DNA of 64,000 bases from Rhodopseudomonas palustris (GCF_003226555.1 NZ_QKQS01000003.1:62001-126000); one strand, 5' to 3'. Positions 28,282 through 38,848 are shown, numbered from the stretch's first letter. Program-made: numbers and translations. Notes: generated from the sequence alone by a model not told the origin.

Positions 28282-31206
28282 TCACTGGCAGGCTTCGCAG
28301 GTCGGATCGTCGATGGCGCACGCCTTGCCCCAGCCTTCGCCGACGTCATGGCCGTTGGCCGCGCCGTTGCGTTGCGACGGTTCAGCGGAGGCGGTCGGCA
28401 GCATGATCGCGGAGACCGCGTTGAGCTTGCCGTCGGTGCCGCGCAGAGTCGACTTTTCGACATGGGTGGCCGAGCGGGACCGCAGGTAGTAAGTCGTCTT
28501 CAATCCCCGGCGCCATGCCAGCCGGTACAGCGCGTCGAGCTTCTTGCCGCTCGGATTGGCGAGGTAGAGATTGAGTGATTGCGCCTGGTCGATCCATTTC
28601 TGCCGCCGGGCGGCGGCCTCGATCAGCCATGTCGCGTCGATCTCGAAAGCGGTCGCGTACAGCGCCTTGAGGTCGGCGGGCACGCGGTCGATCTGGCCAA
28701 GACTCCCGTCGAAATACTTCAAGTCCGAGATCATCACCTCGTCCCACAATCCGCGGCTTTTCAGGTCGCGGACCAGGTGGGTGTTCACGACGGTGAAGTC
28801 GCCCGACATGTTGGATTTGACGTAGAGGTTCTGATAGGCGGGCTCGATCGACTGCGACACCCCGCAGATGTTGGAGATGGTCGCGGTCGGGGCGATCGCC
28901 ATGACGTTGGAGTTGCGCATGCCGGTCGTCGTGACGCGCTGGCGCAATGCCTCCCAGTCCAGTCGATGGCTCCGATCGACATCGACGTCGATGCCGCGCG
29001 CGTCGTCGAGCAGACGGATCGAGTCGAGCGGCAGTATGCCCCGCGACCACAGCGAGCCGTCGTAGGACGCGTAGCGGCCGCGTTCGGCGGCAAGGTCGGT
29101 CGAGGCCGAGATCGCCCAATAGGCGATCGCTTCCATGCTCTCGTCGGCGAAGGCGACCGCTTCGTCGGAGGCGTAGGGCAGTCGCAGGATGTTGAGCGCG
29201 TCCTGAAAGCCCATCAGGCCGAGACCGACCGGGCGATGCCGGAGGTTCGACGCCCGCGCCTCGGGGATGGTGTAGAAATTGACGTCGATGACGTTGTCGA
29301 GCATCCGCATCGCGGTCGTCACCGTGCGGGCCAGCCGATCGTGATCGAGCCGGCCTTGCGCCACATGATTGACGAGGTTGATCGAGCCGAGGTTGCACAC
29401 TGCAACCTCGCGCTCGGAGGTGTTGAGCGTGATCTCGGTGCAGAGATTCGACGAATGCACCACGCCGCAATGCTGCTGCGGCGAGCGCAGGTTGCAGGGA
29501 TCCTTGAAGGTGATCCACGGATGCCCGGTCTCGAACAGCATCGTCAGCATCCGCCGCCACAGATCGACCGCGCGTACCTGCTTGGTGACGCGCAGTTCTC
29601 CGCGTGCGGCCTTGGCCTCGTAGAAGGCGTAGCGCTCGGCGAAGGCGCGGCCGGTCAGATCGTGCAGATCCGGCGTCTCATCCGGCGAGAACAGCGTCCA
29701 CTGTCCGTCCTGCTCGATGCGCTGCATGAACAGGTCGGGTACCCAGTTGGCGGTGTTCATGTCGTGGGTGCGGCGACGATCGTCGCCGGTGTTTTTGCGC
29801 AGGTCGAGGAATTCCTCGATGTCGATGTGCCAGGTCTCGAGATAGGCGCAGACCGCGCCCTTGCGCTTGCCGCCCTGATTGACCGCGATCGCGGTGTCGT
29901 TGGCGACCTTCAGGAACGGCACCACGCCCTGGCTCTCGCCGTTGGTGCCTTTGATGTGGGCGCCGAGGCCGCGGACCCGCGTCCAGTCGTTGCCGAGGCC
30001 GCCGGCGTATTTCGACAGCAGCGCGTTGTCCTTGATCGACTTGAAGATGCCGTCGAGATCGTCCGGCACCGTGGTGAGGAAGCAGGACGACAATTGCGGC
30101 CGCAGCGTGCCGGCATTGAACAGGGTCGGGGTCGACGCCATGAAGTCGAACGACGACAGCAGGTCGTAGAATTCGATCGCCTTGGCCTCGCGATCGACCT
30201 CGCGCAGCGCGATGCCGCAGGCCACCCGCATGAAGAACGCCTGGGGCAGCTCGAACCGCGTGCCGTGGGCATGAAGGAAGTAGCGGTCGTACAGGGTCTG
30301 CAGGCCGAGATAGTCGAATTGCAGGTCGCGCTCGGGTTTGATCGCGGCGGCGAGCTTGGCAAGATCGAAACGTCCGATCTCTGGATCGATCAGGTCGTGG
30401 GCGATGCCGGCTTTGAGATAGGCGCTGAAGTAATCGCCATAGCGTTCCGCCATCTGCGCCTGTGTCGCCTGATGCGGCCGGCCGTCGACGAAGCTGAGGG
30501 CTTCACGGCGGAGCTTGTCGAGCAGCAGCCGGGCGCTGACCTTGGTGTAATCCGGTTCGGTCTCGACGAAGGTCCGGGCGGCGAGAATCGGCGCCAGCGC
30601 CAGCTCGTCGTCACCGATGCCGTCGTAGAGATTGCGCTGCGTCTCGGCGAGAACGGCGTCGACCGATACGCCGTCGAGGCCTGCGCAGGCTTCGGTGATG
30701 ACGGCGATGAGCCGCGGCAAATCGATCGGATGCAAGGTGCCGTCGCCGGCCTTGGTTCGCAACGCGGGTTCGGCCGGCTTGGCTTGCGCCGTCGCCGCCT
30801 TGGCGCGCTCGCGGGCGCGCTCCTCGCGATAGATCACATAGGCGCGCGCGACCTTGTGGTGCTCGCTGCGCATCAGGGCGAGTTCGGCCTGATCCTGGAT
30901 GTCCTCGATGTGGAAGGTCCGGCCCGGTCCGATCCGGCGGGTGAGATTGGCGACGATCTGGTCGGTCAGCTCGGCGACGGTGTCGTGCACGCGCCGGGAC
31001 GCGGCGGCGTTGCTGCCCTCGACGGCGAGGAACGCTTTGGTCAGCGCGACAGCGATTTTCGAGGCATCGAACGGCGACACCTCGCCGCTCCGCCGGATCA
31101 CCTGATAGCCCGTGTCGCGCGCGGCGCTCGCTGTAAACTCGCCGGAGGTGAGTGGTGACAATGGCGCGCGGCGCGCGGCGTGAGCAACTTCGGTTCCGAC
31201 AGACAT
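28282..31206 (-). CDS. nrdA: Ribonucleoside-diphosphate reductase large subunit (NrdA)
   Basis: This 974-residue catalytic subunit makes deoxynucleotides from diphosphates independently of B12. An N-terminal ATP-cone ('[22 protein letters not shown]') gives overall dATP/ATP control and a second, divergent cone-like segment follows. The catalytic domain shows '[13 protein letters not shown]' with the thiyl-radical cysteine, '[11 protein letters not shown]', and a C-terminal '[12 protein letters not shown]' redox tail. Start ATG 31206 follows a cobalamin riboswitch, so expression should rise when B12 is scarce. Frame continuing upstream is riboswitch sequence. Confidence 0.96.
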   Translation of the reverse strand: MSVGTEVAHAARRAPLSPLTSGEFTASAARDTGYQVIRRSGEVSPFDASKIAVALTKAFLAVEGSNAAASRRVHDTVAELTDQIVANLTRRIGPGRTFHIEDIQDQAELALMRSEHHKVARAYVIYREERARERAKAATAQAKPAEPALRTKAGDGTLHPIDLPRLIAVITEACAGLDGVSVDAVLAETQRNLYDGIGDDELALAPILAARTFVETEPDYTKVSARLLLDKLRREALSFVDGRPHQATQAQMAERYGDYFSAYLKAGIAHDLIDPEIGRFDLAKLAAAIKPERDLQFDYLGLQTLYDRYFLHAHGTRFELPQAFFMRVACGIALREVDREAKAIEFYDLLSSFDFMASTPTLFNAGTLRPQLSSCFLTTVPDDLDGIFKSIKDNALLSKYAGGLGNDWTRVRGLGAHIKGTNGESQGVVPFLKVANDTAIAVNQGGKRKGAVCAYLETWHIDIEEFLDLRKNTGDDRRRTHDMNTANWVPDLFMQRIEQDGQWTLFSPDETPDLHDLTGRAFAERYAFYEAKAARGELRVTKQVRAVDLWRRMLTMLFETGHPWITFKDPCNLRSPQQHCGVVHSSNLCTEITLNTSEREVAVCNLGSINLVNHVAQGRLDHDRLARTVTTAMRMLDNVIDVNFYTIPEARASNLRHRPVGLGLMGFQDALNILRLPYASDEAVAFADESMEAIAYWAISASTDLAAERGRYASYDGSLWSRGILPLDSIRLLDDARGIDVDVDRSHRLDWEALRQRVTTTGMRNSNVMAIAPTATISNICGVSQSIEPAYQNLYVKSNMSGDFTVVNTHLVRDLKSRGLWDEVMISDLKYFDGSLGQIDRVPADLKALYATAFEIDATWLIEAAARRQKWIDQAQSLNLYLANPSGKKLDALYRLAWRRGLKTTYYLRSRSATHVEKSTLRGTDGKLNAVSAIMLPTASAEPSQRNGAANGHDVGEGWGKACAIDDPTCEACQ

Positions 31207-31299
31207 TCCCAAGACCCCGTGAATGTTGGGGGCAGGGAGCTGGCGGAGACGCGAGCAGAGGTTGGTCCTGAAGGGACTGCGACAACTGCCATGCGACCC

Positions 31300-31520
31300 A
31301 CCGGGACACCCCGCCCAGGGACGATTGCGATTGTCGCGGCAGGTCTCCTGGCTCGCGGGTCGTCGCGTCGGTCCAGTCTTCCCGGGCCTGGTGGGGCCCA
31401 GTGACGAATATCGGACTTCGGCTCGCCGCTTACAGTTGCGGGGGCAGCGCCGGTGTTGCACCGGCTTCCCTCTTAGCTCTCGGGTCGCTCACGCGACTCG
31501 AAAGACCGTGACATCTAGAT
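31300..31520 (-). ncRNA. Cobalamin riboswitch upstream of nrdAB
   Basis: On the minus strand the core GCTGCCCCCGCAACTGT lies at 31448-31432 and the B12 box GACCCGCGAGCCAGGAGACC ends near 31339. A hairpin GGG-CGGGGTGT-CCC at 31316-31303 gives the kissing-loop partner. It precedes nrdA by about 95 nt. Riboswitches of this class repress B12-independent isozymes when adenosylcobalamin is present, as known for nrdAB in organisms that also hold a B12-dependent reductase. Confidence 0.96.
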
Positions 31521-31562
31521 ATTGTATACGTGCCGTTCCGTGGTCAACAGGTTGTGCCGACT

Positions 31563-32228
31563 TTAGGCGGCATTCGTTGTGGGCGGTATTGAAATCTTGG
31601 CGCCGGTGTCACGAAACGATTGGATTCGCGTGCGCCCGGCGCCGAGCGCAAAGAGGTCCGCAGACAGCCGGTCCAGGGCAGGCTGGTCGAGAAGATCCGG
31701 ATGAACCGTTGTCCGCAGGTCGCACTCCACGCCATGAGCGAGAACCAGTTCCAGGCTGGCGCGGGCGCTGTCGCCACTGCCGGCGACGCCGGTGATCCGG
31801 TCGTACTCGGCGAACGGCGCTTTGACGTCGAAGCCGATCCAATCGAGCAGCGGCAGCACACGGGCGAGCCGTTCGGGATATGGACCCGCGGTGTGCAGGC
31901 CGACGCGAAAGCCCAGCGCGCGCACGGCTGCGATCGCGGACGGCAAGCCCGCCTGCAACGTCGGCTCGCCGCCGGAGAACACCACGCCGTCGAGCAGACC
32001 GCGCCGAGTTTCCAGGAACGCGACCACGTCCTGCCATGCCAGTTGATCTTGCCCGCGAGCCGGCAGCAGATGCGGGTTGTGGCAGTAGCCGCATGTCCAG
32101 GGACAGCCCTGGCAGAACACGGTCGCGACCAGTTCGCCCGGCCAGTCGCAGGTCGACAGCCGGGCGAGACCGCCGATCCGCAGCTCAGCCGAGCTTGGCG
32201 CGGGCTTCGGTGAAGTACTTGCGGTCAT
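31563..32228 (-). CDS. nrdG: Anaerobic ribonucleotide reductase activating protein (radical SAM)
   Basis: This 221-residue radical SAM enzyme makes the glycyl radical of the class III reductase. The cluster motif C-x3-C-x2-C is in 'CPWTCGYC', followed by 'VVFSGGEPTLQAGL' for SAM binding and 'WIGFDVKAPF'. Its ATG (32228) lies 44 nt inside the preceding small gene, so translation is probably coupled with production of the glycyl-radical subunit it acts on. The second half is typical of longer NrdG proteins. Confidence 0.93.
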   Translation of the reverse strand: MTASTSPKPAPSSAELRIGGLARLSTCDWPGELVATVFCQGCPWTCGYCHNPHLLPARGQDQLAWQDVVAFLETRRGLLDGVVFSGGEPTLQAGLPSAIAAVRALGFRVGLHTAGPYPERLARVLPLLDWIGFDVKAPFAEYDRITGVAGSGDSARASLELVLAHGVECDLRTTVHPDLLDQPALDRLSADLFALGAGRTRIQSFRDTGAKISIPPTTNAA

Positions 32229-32376
32229 TGAATTCGCCGATCTTGCCACGGTTGAACGACGCGACGGGACGGTGATAGCCCATCACCCGGGTCCAGATCT
32301 CGCAGGGTTGGCGCTCGGCATCGGTCAGCTCGATGGCTTCGGTGGCAGTGGCGGGGATGGTGACGTGTGCGTTCAT
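32185..32376 (-). CDS. Stand-alone glycyl-radical subunit of the class III ribonucleotide reductase
   Basis: This 63-residue protein matches only the C-terminal glycyl-radical segment of NrdD: 'EIWTRVMGYHRPV', with G33 as the radical glycine, then 'FNRGKIGEFNDRKYF'. The nrdD gene just upstream ends straight after its zinc-ribbon segment and lacks this part. The small gene has its own ribosome site (AGAAGGAATAGAGAG) and ATG, 17 nt after the nrdD stop, so the split looks genuine and not like a frameshift. It would act like the separate GrcA/YfiD subunit of pyruvate formate-lyase, docking on NrdD. nrdG overlaps its 3' end. Confidence 0.88.
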   Translation of the reverse strand: MNAHVTIPATATEAIELTDAERQPCEIWTRVMGYHRPVASFNRGKIGEFNDRKYFTEARAKLG

Positions 32377-32393
32377 CTCTCTATTCCTTCTGG

Positions 32394-34415
32394 TCAGTGA
32401 CTAGCGGCGAGCCGCTTGGCGGCGAGGCGTTCGGCGTCGCATTTCGGGCAGAAGGCGTGCTCGCCTTCGATGTAGCCGTGGACGGGACAGATCGAGAAGG
32501 TCGGGGTCACCGTGACGTAAGGCAGCCGGAAGTTCTCTAGCGCGCGTCGCACCAGCTTCTTGCAAGCCTCCCCGGACGACAGCTTGGATCCCATGTAGAG
32601 ATGCAGCACCGTCCCACCGGTATATTTGCGCTGCAGATCGTCCTGGCGTTCCAGCGCCTCGAACGGATCGTCGGTGAAGCCGACCGGAAGCTGGCTTGAG
32701 TTGGTGTAGTACGGATTGTCCTCGGTGCCGGCCTGCAGGATTCCGGGATAGCGCTTGCGGTCTTCCTTGGCGAACCGATAGGTCGTGCCTTCGGCCGGCG
32801 TCGCCTCGAGATTGTACAGATTGCCGGTCTGCTCCTGGAACGCGACGATCCTGGCACGCACGTGATCGAGGAATCGGGTGGCGAAGCCGTGGCCCCATGG
32901 CGTCGCGATGGTCTCGCAGTCCGCGGTGAAGTTGCGGATCATTTCGTTGACGCCGTTGATGCCGACGGTGGAGAAATGATTGCGCAGCGTGCCGAGATAG
33001 CGCTTCGAATACGGAAACAGCCCGTCGTCCATGTAGCGTTGCACCACCTTGCGCTTGATCTCGAGGCTGGTGCGGGCGATGTCGAGCAGGGTATCGAGCG
33101 CACGCAGCAGGCTTGGCTCGTCGCCGCGGTGCAGATGGCCGAGCCGCGCGCAATTGATCGTCACCACGCCGATCGAGCCGGTCTGCTCGGCGCTTCCGAA
33201 CAGACCGTTGCCGCGCTTCAACAGCTCGGTGAGATCGAGCTGCAGCCGGCAGCACATCGACCGGATCATGTGCGGCTTCAGTTCCGAGTTGAGGAAGTTC
33301 TGGAAGTAGGGCAGGCCGTATTTCGCGGTCATCTCGAACAACCGCGCGGCGTTCTCGCTCTCCCAGGGAAAATCCGGCGTGATGTTGTAGGTCGGGATCG
33401 GGAAGGTGAAGACGCGCCCTTTGGCGTCGCCCTTGGTCATGATCTCCATGTAGGCGCGATTGATCATGTCCATCTCGGTCTGGAGATCACCATAGGTGAA
33501 GTCCATGTCCACGCCGCCGATCACCGGCACCTCGTCGCGCAGATCTTCCGGACAGGTCCAGTCGAAGGTGAGGTTGGTGAACGGCGTCTGCGTGCCCCAG
33601 CGCGACGGAACGTTGAGATTGTAGACCAGCTCCTGGATCGCCTGCAGAACGTCGGCGTAGCTGAGATTGTCCTTGCGCAGGAACGGAGCGAGATAGGTAT
33701 CGAACGAGCTGAACGCCTGGGCGCCGGCCCATTCATTCTGCAACGTGCCGAGGAAGTTGACGATCTGGCCGATCGCGCTCGACAGATGCTTTGGCGGGCT
33801 GGCCTCGACCTTGCCGGGCACACCGTTCAACCCTTCCGTCAGCAAGGTCCGCAGCGACCAGCCGGCGCAGTAGCCGGACAGCATGTCGAGGTCGTGGATG
33901 TGCAGATCGCCATCGCGGTGGGCGCGGCCGACTTCCGGCGGGTAGACGTGCGACAGCCAATAGTTCGCGACCACCTTGCCGGACAGGTTCAGGATCAGGC
34001 CGCCGAGCGAATAGCCCTGGTTGGCGTTGGCATTGACGCGCCAGTCGGTGCGGTCGAGGTATTCGTTGATCGACGCGATCGCGTCGACGGCGACCTTGCG
34101 GTCGTTGCGCGCCTGACTGCGCTTTTCGCGATAGACGATGTAGGCCCGCGCGGTGGTGAGATGGTTGGCTGAAATCAGCACCTGCTCGACGATATCCTGC
34201 ACCTGCTCGATCTGCGGCACGGTGCCGGCAAAGCGATGCGCGATCACCTTGATCGATTGACTGGTGAGCAGCGCTGCTTCGAGTTCGCCGAATTCGCCTG
34301 TCGCCTGTCCGGCACGGGCGATCGCGGACCTGATCTTGGCGCTGTCGAACGGGGCTTGCGAGCCGCTCCTCTTGATGATCGCTCGAGGAAGGTCGGTCGG
34401 GTTGGTAACAGGCAT
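32394..34415 (-). CDS. nrdD: Class III anaerobic ribonucleoside-triphosphate reductase, catalytic part (NrdD without glycyl-radical domain)
   Basis: This 673-residue protein carries an N-terminal ATP-cone ('AIIKRSGSQAPFDSAKIRSAI') and the NrdD barrel with 'HIHDLDMLSGYCAGW', 'CCRLQLDLTELLKRGNG' and 'YTNSSQLPV'. It ends with the zinc-ribbon remnant 'CPVHGYIEGEHAFCPKC' and stops, where other NrdD proteins continue into the RVxGY glycyl-radical loop. That loop is encoded by the next gene. The ATG at 34415 was taken because upstream frame runs into the riboswitch. The enzyme is oxygen-sensitive and B12-independent. Confidence 0.93.
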   Translation of the reverse strand: MPVTNPTDLPRAIIKRSGSQAPFDSAKIRSAIARAGQATGEFGELEAALLTSQSIKVIAHRFAGTVPQIEQVQDIVEQVLISANHLTTARAYIVYREKRSQARNDRKVAVDAIASINEYLDRTDWRVNANANQGYSLGGLILNLSGKVVANYWLSHVYPPEVGRAHRDGDLHIHDLDMLSGYCAGWSLRTLLTEGLNGVPGKVEASPPKHLSSAIGQIVNFLGTLQNEWAGAQAFSSFDTYLAPFLRKDNLSYADVLQAIQELVYNLNVPSRWGTQTPFTNLTFDWTCPEDLRDEVPVIGGVDMDFTYGDLQTEMDMINRAYMEIMTKGDAKGRVFTFPIPTYNITPDFPWESENAARLFEMTAKYGLPYFQNFLNSELKPHMIRSMCCRLQLDLTELLKRGNGLFGSAEQTGSIGVVTINCARLGHLHRGDEPSLLRALDTLLDIARTSLEIKRKVVQRYMDDGLFPYSKRYLGTLRNHFSTVGINGVNEMIRNFTADCETIATPWGHGFATRFLDHVRARIVAFQEQTGNLYNLEATPAEGTTYRFAKEDRKRYPGILQAGTEDNPYYTNSSQLPVGFTDDPFEALERQDDLQRKYTGGTVLHLYMGSKLSSGEACKKLVRRALENFRLPYVTVTPTFSICPVHGYIEGEHAFCPKCDAERLAAKRLAASH

Positions 34416-34506
34416 CGGCACACCGCAGTTCAAATTGCGGGCAGGAGCCGAGCAGGCGCGTGCAGAAGTCGTACGGAGACACCGTACGCATCGAAGCAAG
34501 CGACCC

Positions 34507-34720
34507 ACCGGGACACCCCGCCCAGGGACGTTTGGTTGTTCGCGGCAGGTCTCCTGGCTTGCGGGTCATTGCCTTCGTCTGCCTTCCCGGGATTGCTCCC
34601 AGTGGCCTGATGACGTCGGCTCGCCGCTGACAGTTGCGGGGGCAGCTCCGGCTTAGGCGGTAACGCCGCACCGGATTCCCTCTTAGCCCTCGATCAAACG
34701 ATTCGAGAGACCGCGAATAC
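34507..34720 (-). ncRNA. Cobalamin riboswitch upstream of nrdD
   Basis: On the minus strand the core GCTGCCCCCGCAACTGT lies at 34646-34630 and the B12 box GACCCGCAAGCCAGGAGACC ends near 34545. The hairpin GGG-CGGGGTGT-CCC at 34523-34510 is flanked by bases identical to those next to the nrdA riboswitch, pointing to duplication of one element. nrdD starts about 90 nt downstream. Confidence 0.95.
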
Positions 34721-34749
34721 AATATGTAGTGCCCCGGCTGCCGTTCTTG

Positions 34750-35277
34750 TCAAGCAGTCGATATGTTATTGCTGCCGGGCGCGGATGCGGCATCGGCGCG
34801 GCGCCAGGCTTCGATCTGCTCCGGACGATGCGCGAGCGCCGTGATCCGGGCGGGCGGATACAGCACCAGAAACACCGAGTTCTTGCCGCTGCGGAACGAG
34901 GTGTGGCCGGACGTCGGCAGCCGGCCGTCCTTGGTCCAGCGACGGCGCTCGCGCGAGCTGATCGCCAGGATCTCGTCGACCTCCTTCGGGTGAATCCGTT
35001 CGGCCTGGAAAGCTGCGATTTCCTCATCGATGGCCGCCAGCATGCCTCCCATATCGAACGCTGCTTGCCGAATCGTCGCGTGGACGCCGTTGCCGTCCAG
35101 AGTCGCTTCGAGTTTCAGCCGGCGCAGCAGTCTCAACACCCTGCGGGCGACCGCCTTGGCGCGCCGTTCCGATCCGAGCGTCATCTCGTGCGTCGGCTCG
35201 AACCAAAAGGAGGTACCATCGTCACACGGACAGAACCGTACGTAGCGTCGGCAATTGTCGGGCGCGTTCGCTGTCAT
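34750..35277 (-). CDS. Unknown protein with a helix-turn-helix-like C-terminal segment
   Basis: This 175-residue protein has no signal peptide or membrane segment. The N-terminal half is mostly beta and helical, with 'RRYVRFCPCDDGTSFWFEP'. The second half contains 'ILAISSRERRRWTKDGRLPTSG...FLVLYPPARITALA', a segment I recall from several alphaproteobacterial proteins of unknown role and which could bind nucleic acid. The gene follows the ScfR-type regulator on the same strand with a 51-nt gap and stops 30 nt before the nrdD riboswitch. Function unknown. Confidence 0.65.
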   Translation of the reverse strand: MTANAPDNCRRYVRFCPCDDGTSFWFEPTHEMTLGSERRAKAVARRVLRLLRRLKLEATLDGNGVHATIRQAAFDMGGMLAAIDEEIAAFQAERIHPKEVDEILAISSRERRRWTKDGRLPTSGHTSFRSGKNSVFLVLYPPARITALAHRPEQIEAWRRADAASAPGSNNISTA

Positions 35278-35328
35278 TCGTCACCACGGCGTTTCCGATG
35301 CCCACTGTTTCGTCTCGCCTGGTTCAGG

Positions 35329-36753
35329 TCAATTCGTCGAATAGGGTGAGAACGAGTTGCGATTTTCGTCGACCTGGAGCGTGCGGCCGACCGGCGGGAA
35401 GGCGCGTTGCGGGCAGGCCTGCCGTTCGCAGATCCGACAACCCGCCCCGATGGGCGTCGCCGCTGCCGGATTGGTGAGGTCGAGTCCGTCGGAATAAACC
35501 AGCCGCCCGGCGTGCTGCAGATCGCATCCGAGCGCGATCGCAAAGGTCTTGCGCGGTGCGTGGTAACCTGCCTGATCGTGCGAGACCGTGCGCGCGACCC
35601 AGAGATACGTCCGGTCGTCGGGCATGCGAGCGAGCTGCGTGAGAATCCGCTCCGGTTGCGAGAATGCCTCGTAGACGTTCCACAGCGGACACGTTCCGCC
35701 GCCGCGCGAGAAATGGAAATCCGTCGCCGACTGTCGCTTCGAAATGTTGCCCGCGCGATCGACGCGGATGAAGAAGAACGGCACGCCGCGCGCGCCGGGG
35801 CGCTGCAACGTGCTGAGACGGTGGCAGATGGTCTCGTAGCCGACGCCGAAATGCTGACCTATCAAGGTGATGTCGTAACGTACCGACTCGGCTTTGTCCC
35901 GGAAGGCCGCGTAGGGCAGTAGCAGCGCCCCGGCGAAGTAATTGGCAAGACCAATCCGTGCCAGCCTGCGCGAGGCCTCGTCGCCGAACGGATTCTCGCC
36001 GACCAGCGCATCGATCGTGTCGCGATGCTCGAGGAAGGCGAGCTGCGTGCCGATCTGAAACGCCTGCTGGCCCGGCTGCAGGCGGGCCGAAAGCCGAAGC
36101 GTCTTGTTGCCGGCGTCGAAGCTGCGCTGAACATCCGCCGATGCGTCGCCGGCTTCGCCGACGCGGATGTCGATGCCGTGGCGCGATTTCAGCCGCTCGG
36201 CCAGCGCCGCCGCGACCTGCTGGATCGTTCGTCCGGTGTCCGCAGCGGTTCGTTCCGCCGCTTCGTCGAGCTCGGCGATGTAGTTGTGCCTTGCATAAAA
36301 GAAATCGCGAACCTCTTCGAACGGCGTGGACATTGCGGACGTCGGTCGATCTTGCCGATCGTCCCCGAGACGGGCGGCGAGGGCTGCCGATTGCTCCAGC
36401 GCGAGGTGATAGCGCCGATAGATCGCCACCAAGGCGCGGCCGGCGGCGGGCATGCTGGTGGCGAGCTCACGCACGTCGCTGGCTGTCATGCTTTCGCCAA
36501 TCATCGGGTCGGACAGCGCTTCCTTGAGGTCGGCGATCAGTCGCGCCTCGTCGTCCTCCGAGAACAATTGCACGTCGATGCCGAGCGTCGCATTGAGTTT
36601 CAGCAACACCGGGACCGTCAGCGGACGTTGGTTGTTTTCGATCTGATTGAGGTAGCTCGGCGAAACGCCGACGGCGGTGGCGAGCGCCTGCTGTGTCATG
36701 CCACGCTGCTCGCGCAGCCGTCGCAGCCGGGCACCTACATACGCTTTCTTCAT
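35329..36753 (-). CDS. XRE-family short-chain fatty-acid regulator (ScfR/RamB-like)
   Basis: This 474-residue protein has an N-terminal helix-turn-helix ('MTQQALATAVGVSPSYLNQIENNQRPLT'), a middle IrrE/ImmA-like domain, and a C-terminal region with a Cys cluster ('CRICERQACPQRAFPP'). This architecture is found in ScfR/RamB regulators of propionate and acetate metabolism. It lies divergently next to the thioesterase-prpDCB operon and probably controls it. Start ATG 36753 follows GGAGG at a 4-nt spacing. Confidence 0.88.
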   Translation of the reverse strand: MKKAYVGARLRRLREQRGMTQQALATAVGVSPSYLNQIENNQRPLTVPVLLKLNATLGIDVQLFSEDDEARLIADLKEALSDPMIGESMTASDVRELATSMPAAGRALVAIYRRYHLALEQSAALAARLGDDRQDRPTSAMSTPFEEVRDFFYARHNYIAELDEAAERTAADTGRTIQQVAAALAERLKSRHGIDIRVGEAGDASADVQRSFDAGNKTLRLSARLQPGQQAFQIGTQLAFLEHRDTIDALVGENPFGDEASRRLARIGLANYFAGALLLPYAAFRDKAESVRYDITLIGQHFGVGYETICHRLSTLQRPGARGVPFFFIRVDRAGNISKRQSATDFHFSRGGGTCPLWNVYEAFSQPERILTQLARMPDDRTYLWVARTVSHDQAGYHAPRKTFAIALGCDLQHAGRLVYSDGLDLTNPAAATPIGAGCRICERQACPQRAFPPVGRTLQVDENRNSFSPYSTN

Positions 36754-36896
36754 CGCACCTCCGCAGATCGCCTTCGCAATCTTTGCAAATCGCCGCGCCG
36801 CGCTTCGCAATTCTTCGCAGGTTTAGTGCTTTACGGCGGCCCGCGTTCGCCAATATGCCGAACCATCCGCCAAGACAAGCCGAAGGAGGTGGCGCC

Positions 36897-37319
36897 GTGA
36901 GTGCGACAAGTTTCGATGCGCCGCCGGAGACGCGCTTCGTCGAGATGATCTTCCCGGAGCAAGCTAATCACTACGGGACGCTGTTCGGCGGCAACGCGCT
37001 CAACCTGATGGGCAAAGCCGCGTTCGTCGCGGCGACCCGGCGAGCGCGCCAGCCGATCGTGATGGCGACATCCGACAAGATTGAATTTCACGTTCCGGTC
37101 AAGGTCGGCGATCTGGTCGAACTGACAGCGCGCGTGGTGCGGGTGGGACGCTCGTCGATGACCGTGGTGGTCGATGTCGTCAGCGAGGCGCTGATTTCCG
37201 GCGCCCGGCAACTGGCCGTGCGCGGCTCGTTTGAAATGGTCGCTGTCGACAAAGCCGGCAGGCCGACACCCATCCAAGTTTCTTCACCGACGACGATCAC
37301 CCAGGAGACGATTTCGTGA
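36897..37319 (+). CDS. Acyl-CoA thioesterase (hotdog fold)
   Basis: This 140-residue hotdog-fold protein, GTG start after AAGGAGGT, has '[24 protein letters not shown]' and '[23 protein letters not shown]', as in the YciA-like acyl-CoA thioesterases. It hydrolyses short acyl-CoAs and could relieve propionyl-CoA build-up in this context. Its TGA overlaps the GTG of prpD (37316-37319), so it is the first gene of the methylcitrate operon. Confidence 0.9.
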   Translation: MSATSFDAPPETRFVEMIFPEQANHYGTLFGGNALNLMGKAAFVAATRRARQPIVMATSDKIEFHVPVKVGDLVELTARVVRVGRSSMTVVVDVVSEALISGARQLAVRGSFEMVAVDKAGRPTPIQVSSPTTITQETIS

Positions 37320-38848
37320 AGCTGCATACCGTCCGAACCGCCCGTTCTGCCGACCGCTTGCCCCGCACCGAGCAGCTTGCCTGGAAGATTGCGGAGGTCG
37401 CTGCCGATCCGGTGGCGGTCGAGCCAGCGGTGGTGGAGATGATCGGCAACCGGATCATCGACAATGCCGCGGTCGCGGCTGCGTCGATCGCGCGCCGCCC
37501 GGTCGCCAGTGCCCGTGCGCAAGCGATGGCGCATCCGTTTCGCGCCGGCGCGACGGTGTTCGGGCTGGCGCTGGACCGGCGCGTTTCGCCCGAATGGGCG
37601 GCGTGGGCCAACGGCGTGGCGGTGCGCGAACTCGACTTCCACGACACCTATCTGGCGGCGGACTACTCGCATCCCGGCGACAACATTCCGCCGATTCTGG
37701 CGGTGGCGCAGCATTGCGGTCTCGATGGCGCTGCGCTGGTTCGCGGTCTCGCCACCGGCTACGAGATTCAGGTCGATCTCGTCACCGGCATCTGCCTGCA
37801 CGAGCACAAGATCGATCACATCGCGCATCTCGGCCCATCGGCGGCGGCCGGCATCGGAACGGCGCTGCGGCTGCCGGCCGAGGTGATCTATCAGGCCGTC
37901 CAGCAGGCCTTGCACGTGACCACCACGACGCGGCAATCGCGCAAGGGCGAGATTTCGAGCTGGAAGGCTTACGCGCCTGCGTTCGCCGGCAAGATGGCGG
38001 TGGAAGCGGTGGATCGGGTGATGCGCGGCGAGGGCGCGCCGTCGCCGGCCTGGGAGGGCGAGGACGGCTTCATCGCCTGGCTGCTCGGCGGCCCCAAGGC
38101 GGAATATCAGGTGCCGCTGCCGGAGCGCGGCGAGGCCAAGCGGGCGATCCTGCAAACCTACACCAAGGAGCACTCGGCCGAGTATCAGAGCCAGGCGCTG
38201 ATCGATCTGGCACGCCGAATGGGACCGCTGCTGCGGGAACGCACGCCGGACCTGTCGAAGATCAGCAGCATCGTGCTGCATACCAGTCATCACACCCATT
38301 ATGTGATCGGCACCGGGGCCAACGATCCGCAGAAGATGGACCCGAGCGCGAGCCGCGAAACGCTCGATCACTCGATCATGTACATCTTCGCCGTCGCGCT
38401 CGAAGACGGCGGGTGGCATCACGAGCAATCCTATGCGCCGGAGCGAGCGGCGCGGCCCGCCACGGTGGCGCTGTGGCACAAGGTGTCGACGGTCGAGGAT
38501 CCGGAATGGACCCGGCGCTATCACAGCCGCGATCCCAAGGAGAAAGCGTTCGGCGCACGCGTCGTCGTCACCCTCGACGACGGCTCTGTGGTCGAAGACC
38601 AGATCGCCGTGGCCGACGCCCATCCGCTCGGCCGTCGCCCGTTCGGACGCGAGCAATATGTCGGCAAGTTCCGCACCCTGGCGGACGGCATCGTCGAGAC
38701 ATCGGAGCAGGACCGCTTCCTCGATCTGGTCGAGCGGCTGCCGTCGCTGACCTCGGCCGAATTGAGCGGTCTGAGTTTTGCGGTCGCGCCGTTCCGGCTC
38801 GGAGCCGCGCCGGCCACCGGCATCTTCGACTGGAAGCCCGCGTCGTAG
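37316..38848 (+). CDS. prpD: 2-methylcitrate dehydratase
   Basis: This 510-residue enzyme dehydrates 2-methylcitrate to cis-2-methylaconitate in the methylcitrate cycle. The MmgE/PrpD fold is clear from '[24 protein letters not shown]', '[18 protein letters not shown]' and '[15 protein letters not shown]'. The start GTG overlaps the thioesterase stop. The cycle oxidises propionyl-CoA to pyruvate without methylmalonyl-CoA mutase, and thus without B12. Confidence 0.95.
   Translation: MKLHTVRTARSADRLPRTEQLAWKIAEVAADPVAVEPAVVEMIGNRIIDNAAVAAASIARRPVASARAQAMAHPFRAGATVFGLALDRRVSPEWAAWANGVAVRELDFHDTYLAADYSHPGDNIPPILAVAQHCGLDGAALVRGLATGYEIQVDLVTGICLHEHKIDHIAHLGPSAAAGIGTALRLPAEVIYQAVQQALHVTTTTRQSRKGEISSWKAYAPAFAGKMAVEAVDRVMRGEGAPSPAWEGEDGFIAWLLGGPKAEYQVPLPERGEAKRAILQTYTKEHSAEYQSQALIDLARRMGPLLRERTPDLSKISSIVLHTSHHTHYVIGTGANDPQKMDPSASRETLDHSIMYIFAVALEDGGWHHEQSYAPERAARPATVALWHKVSTVEDPEWTRRYHSRDPKEKAFGARVVVTLDDGSVVEDQIAVADAHPLGRRPFGREQYVGKFRTLADGIVETSEQDRFLDLVERLPSLTSAELSGLSFAVAPFRLGAAPATGIFDWKPAS

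Noticed and set aside
31207-31461. N-terminal extension of NrdA
   Set aside because: The frame passes through riboswitch sequence. The ATG at 31206 gives a normal ATP-cone start.
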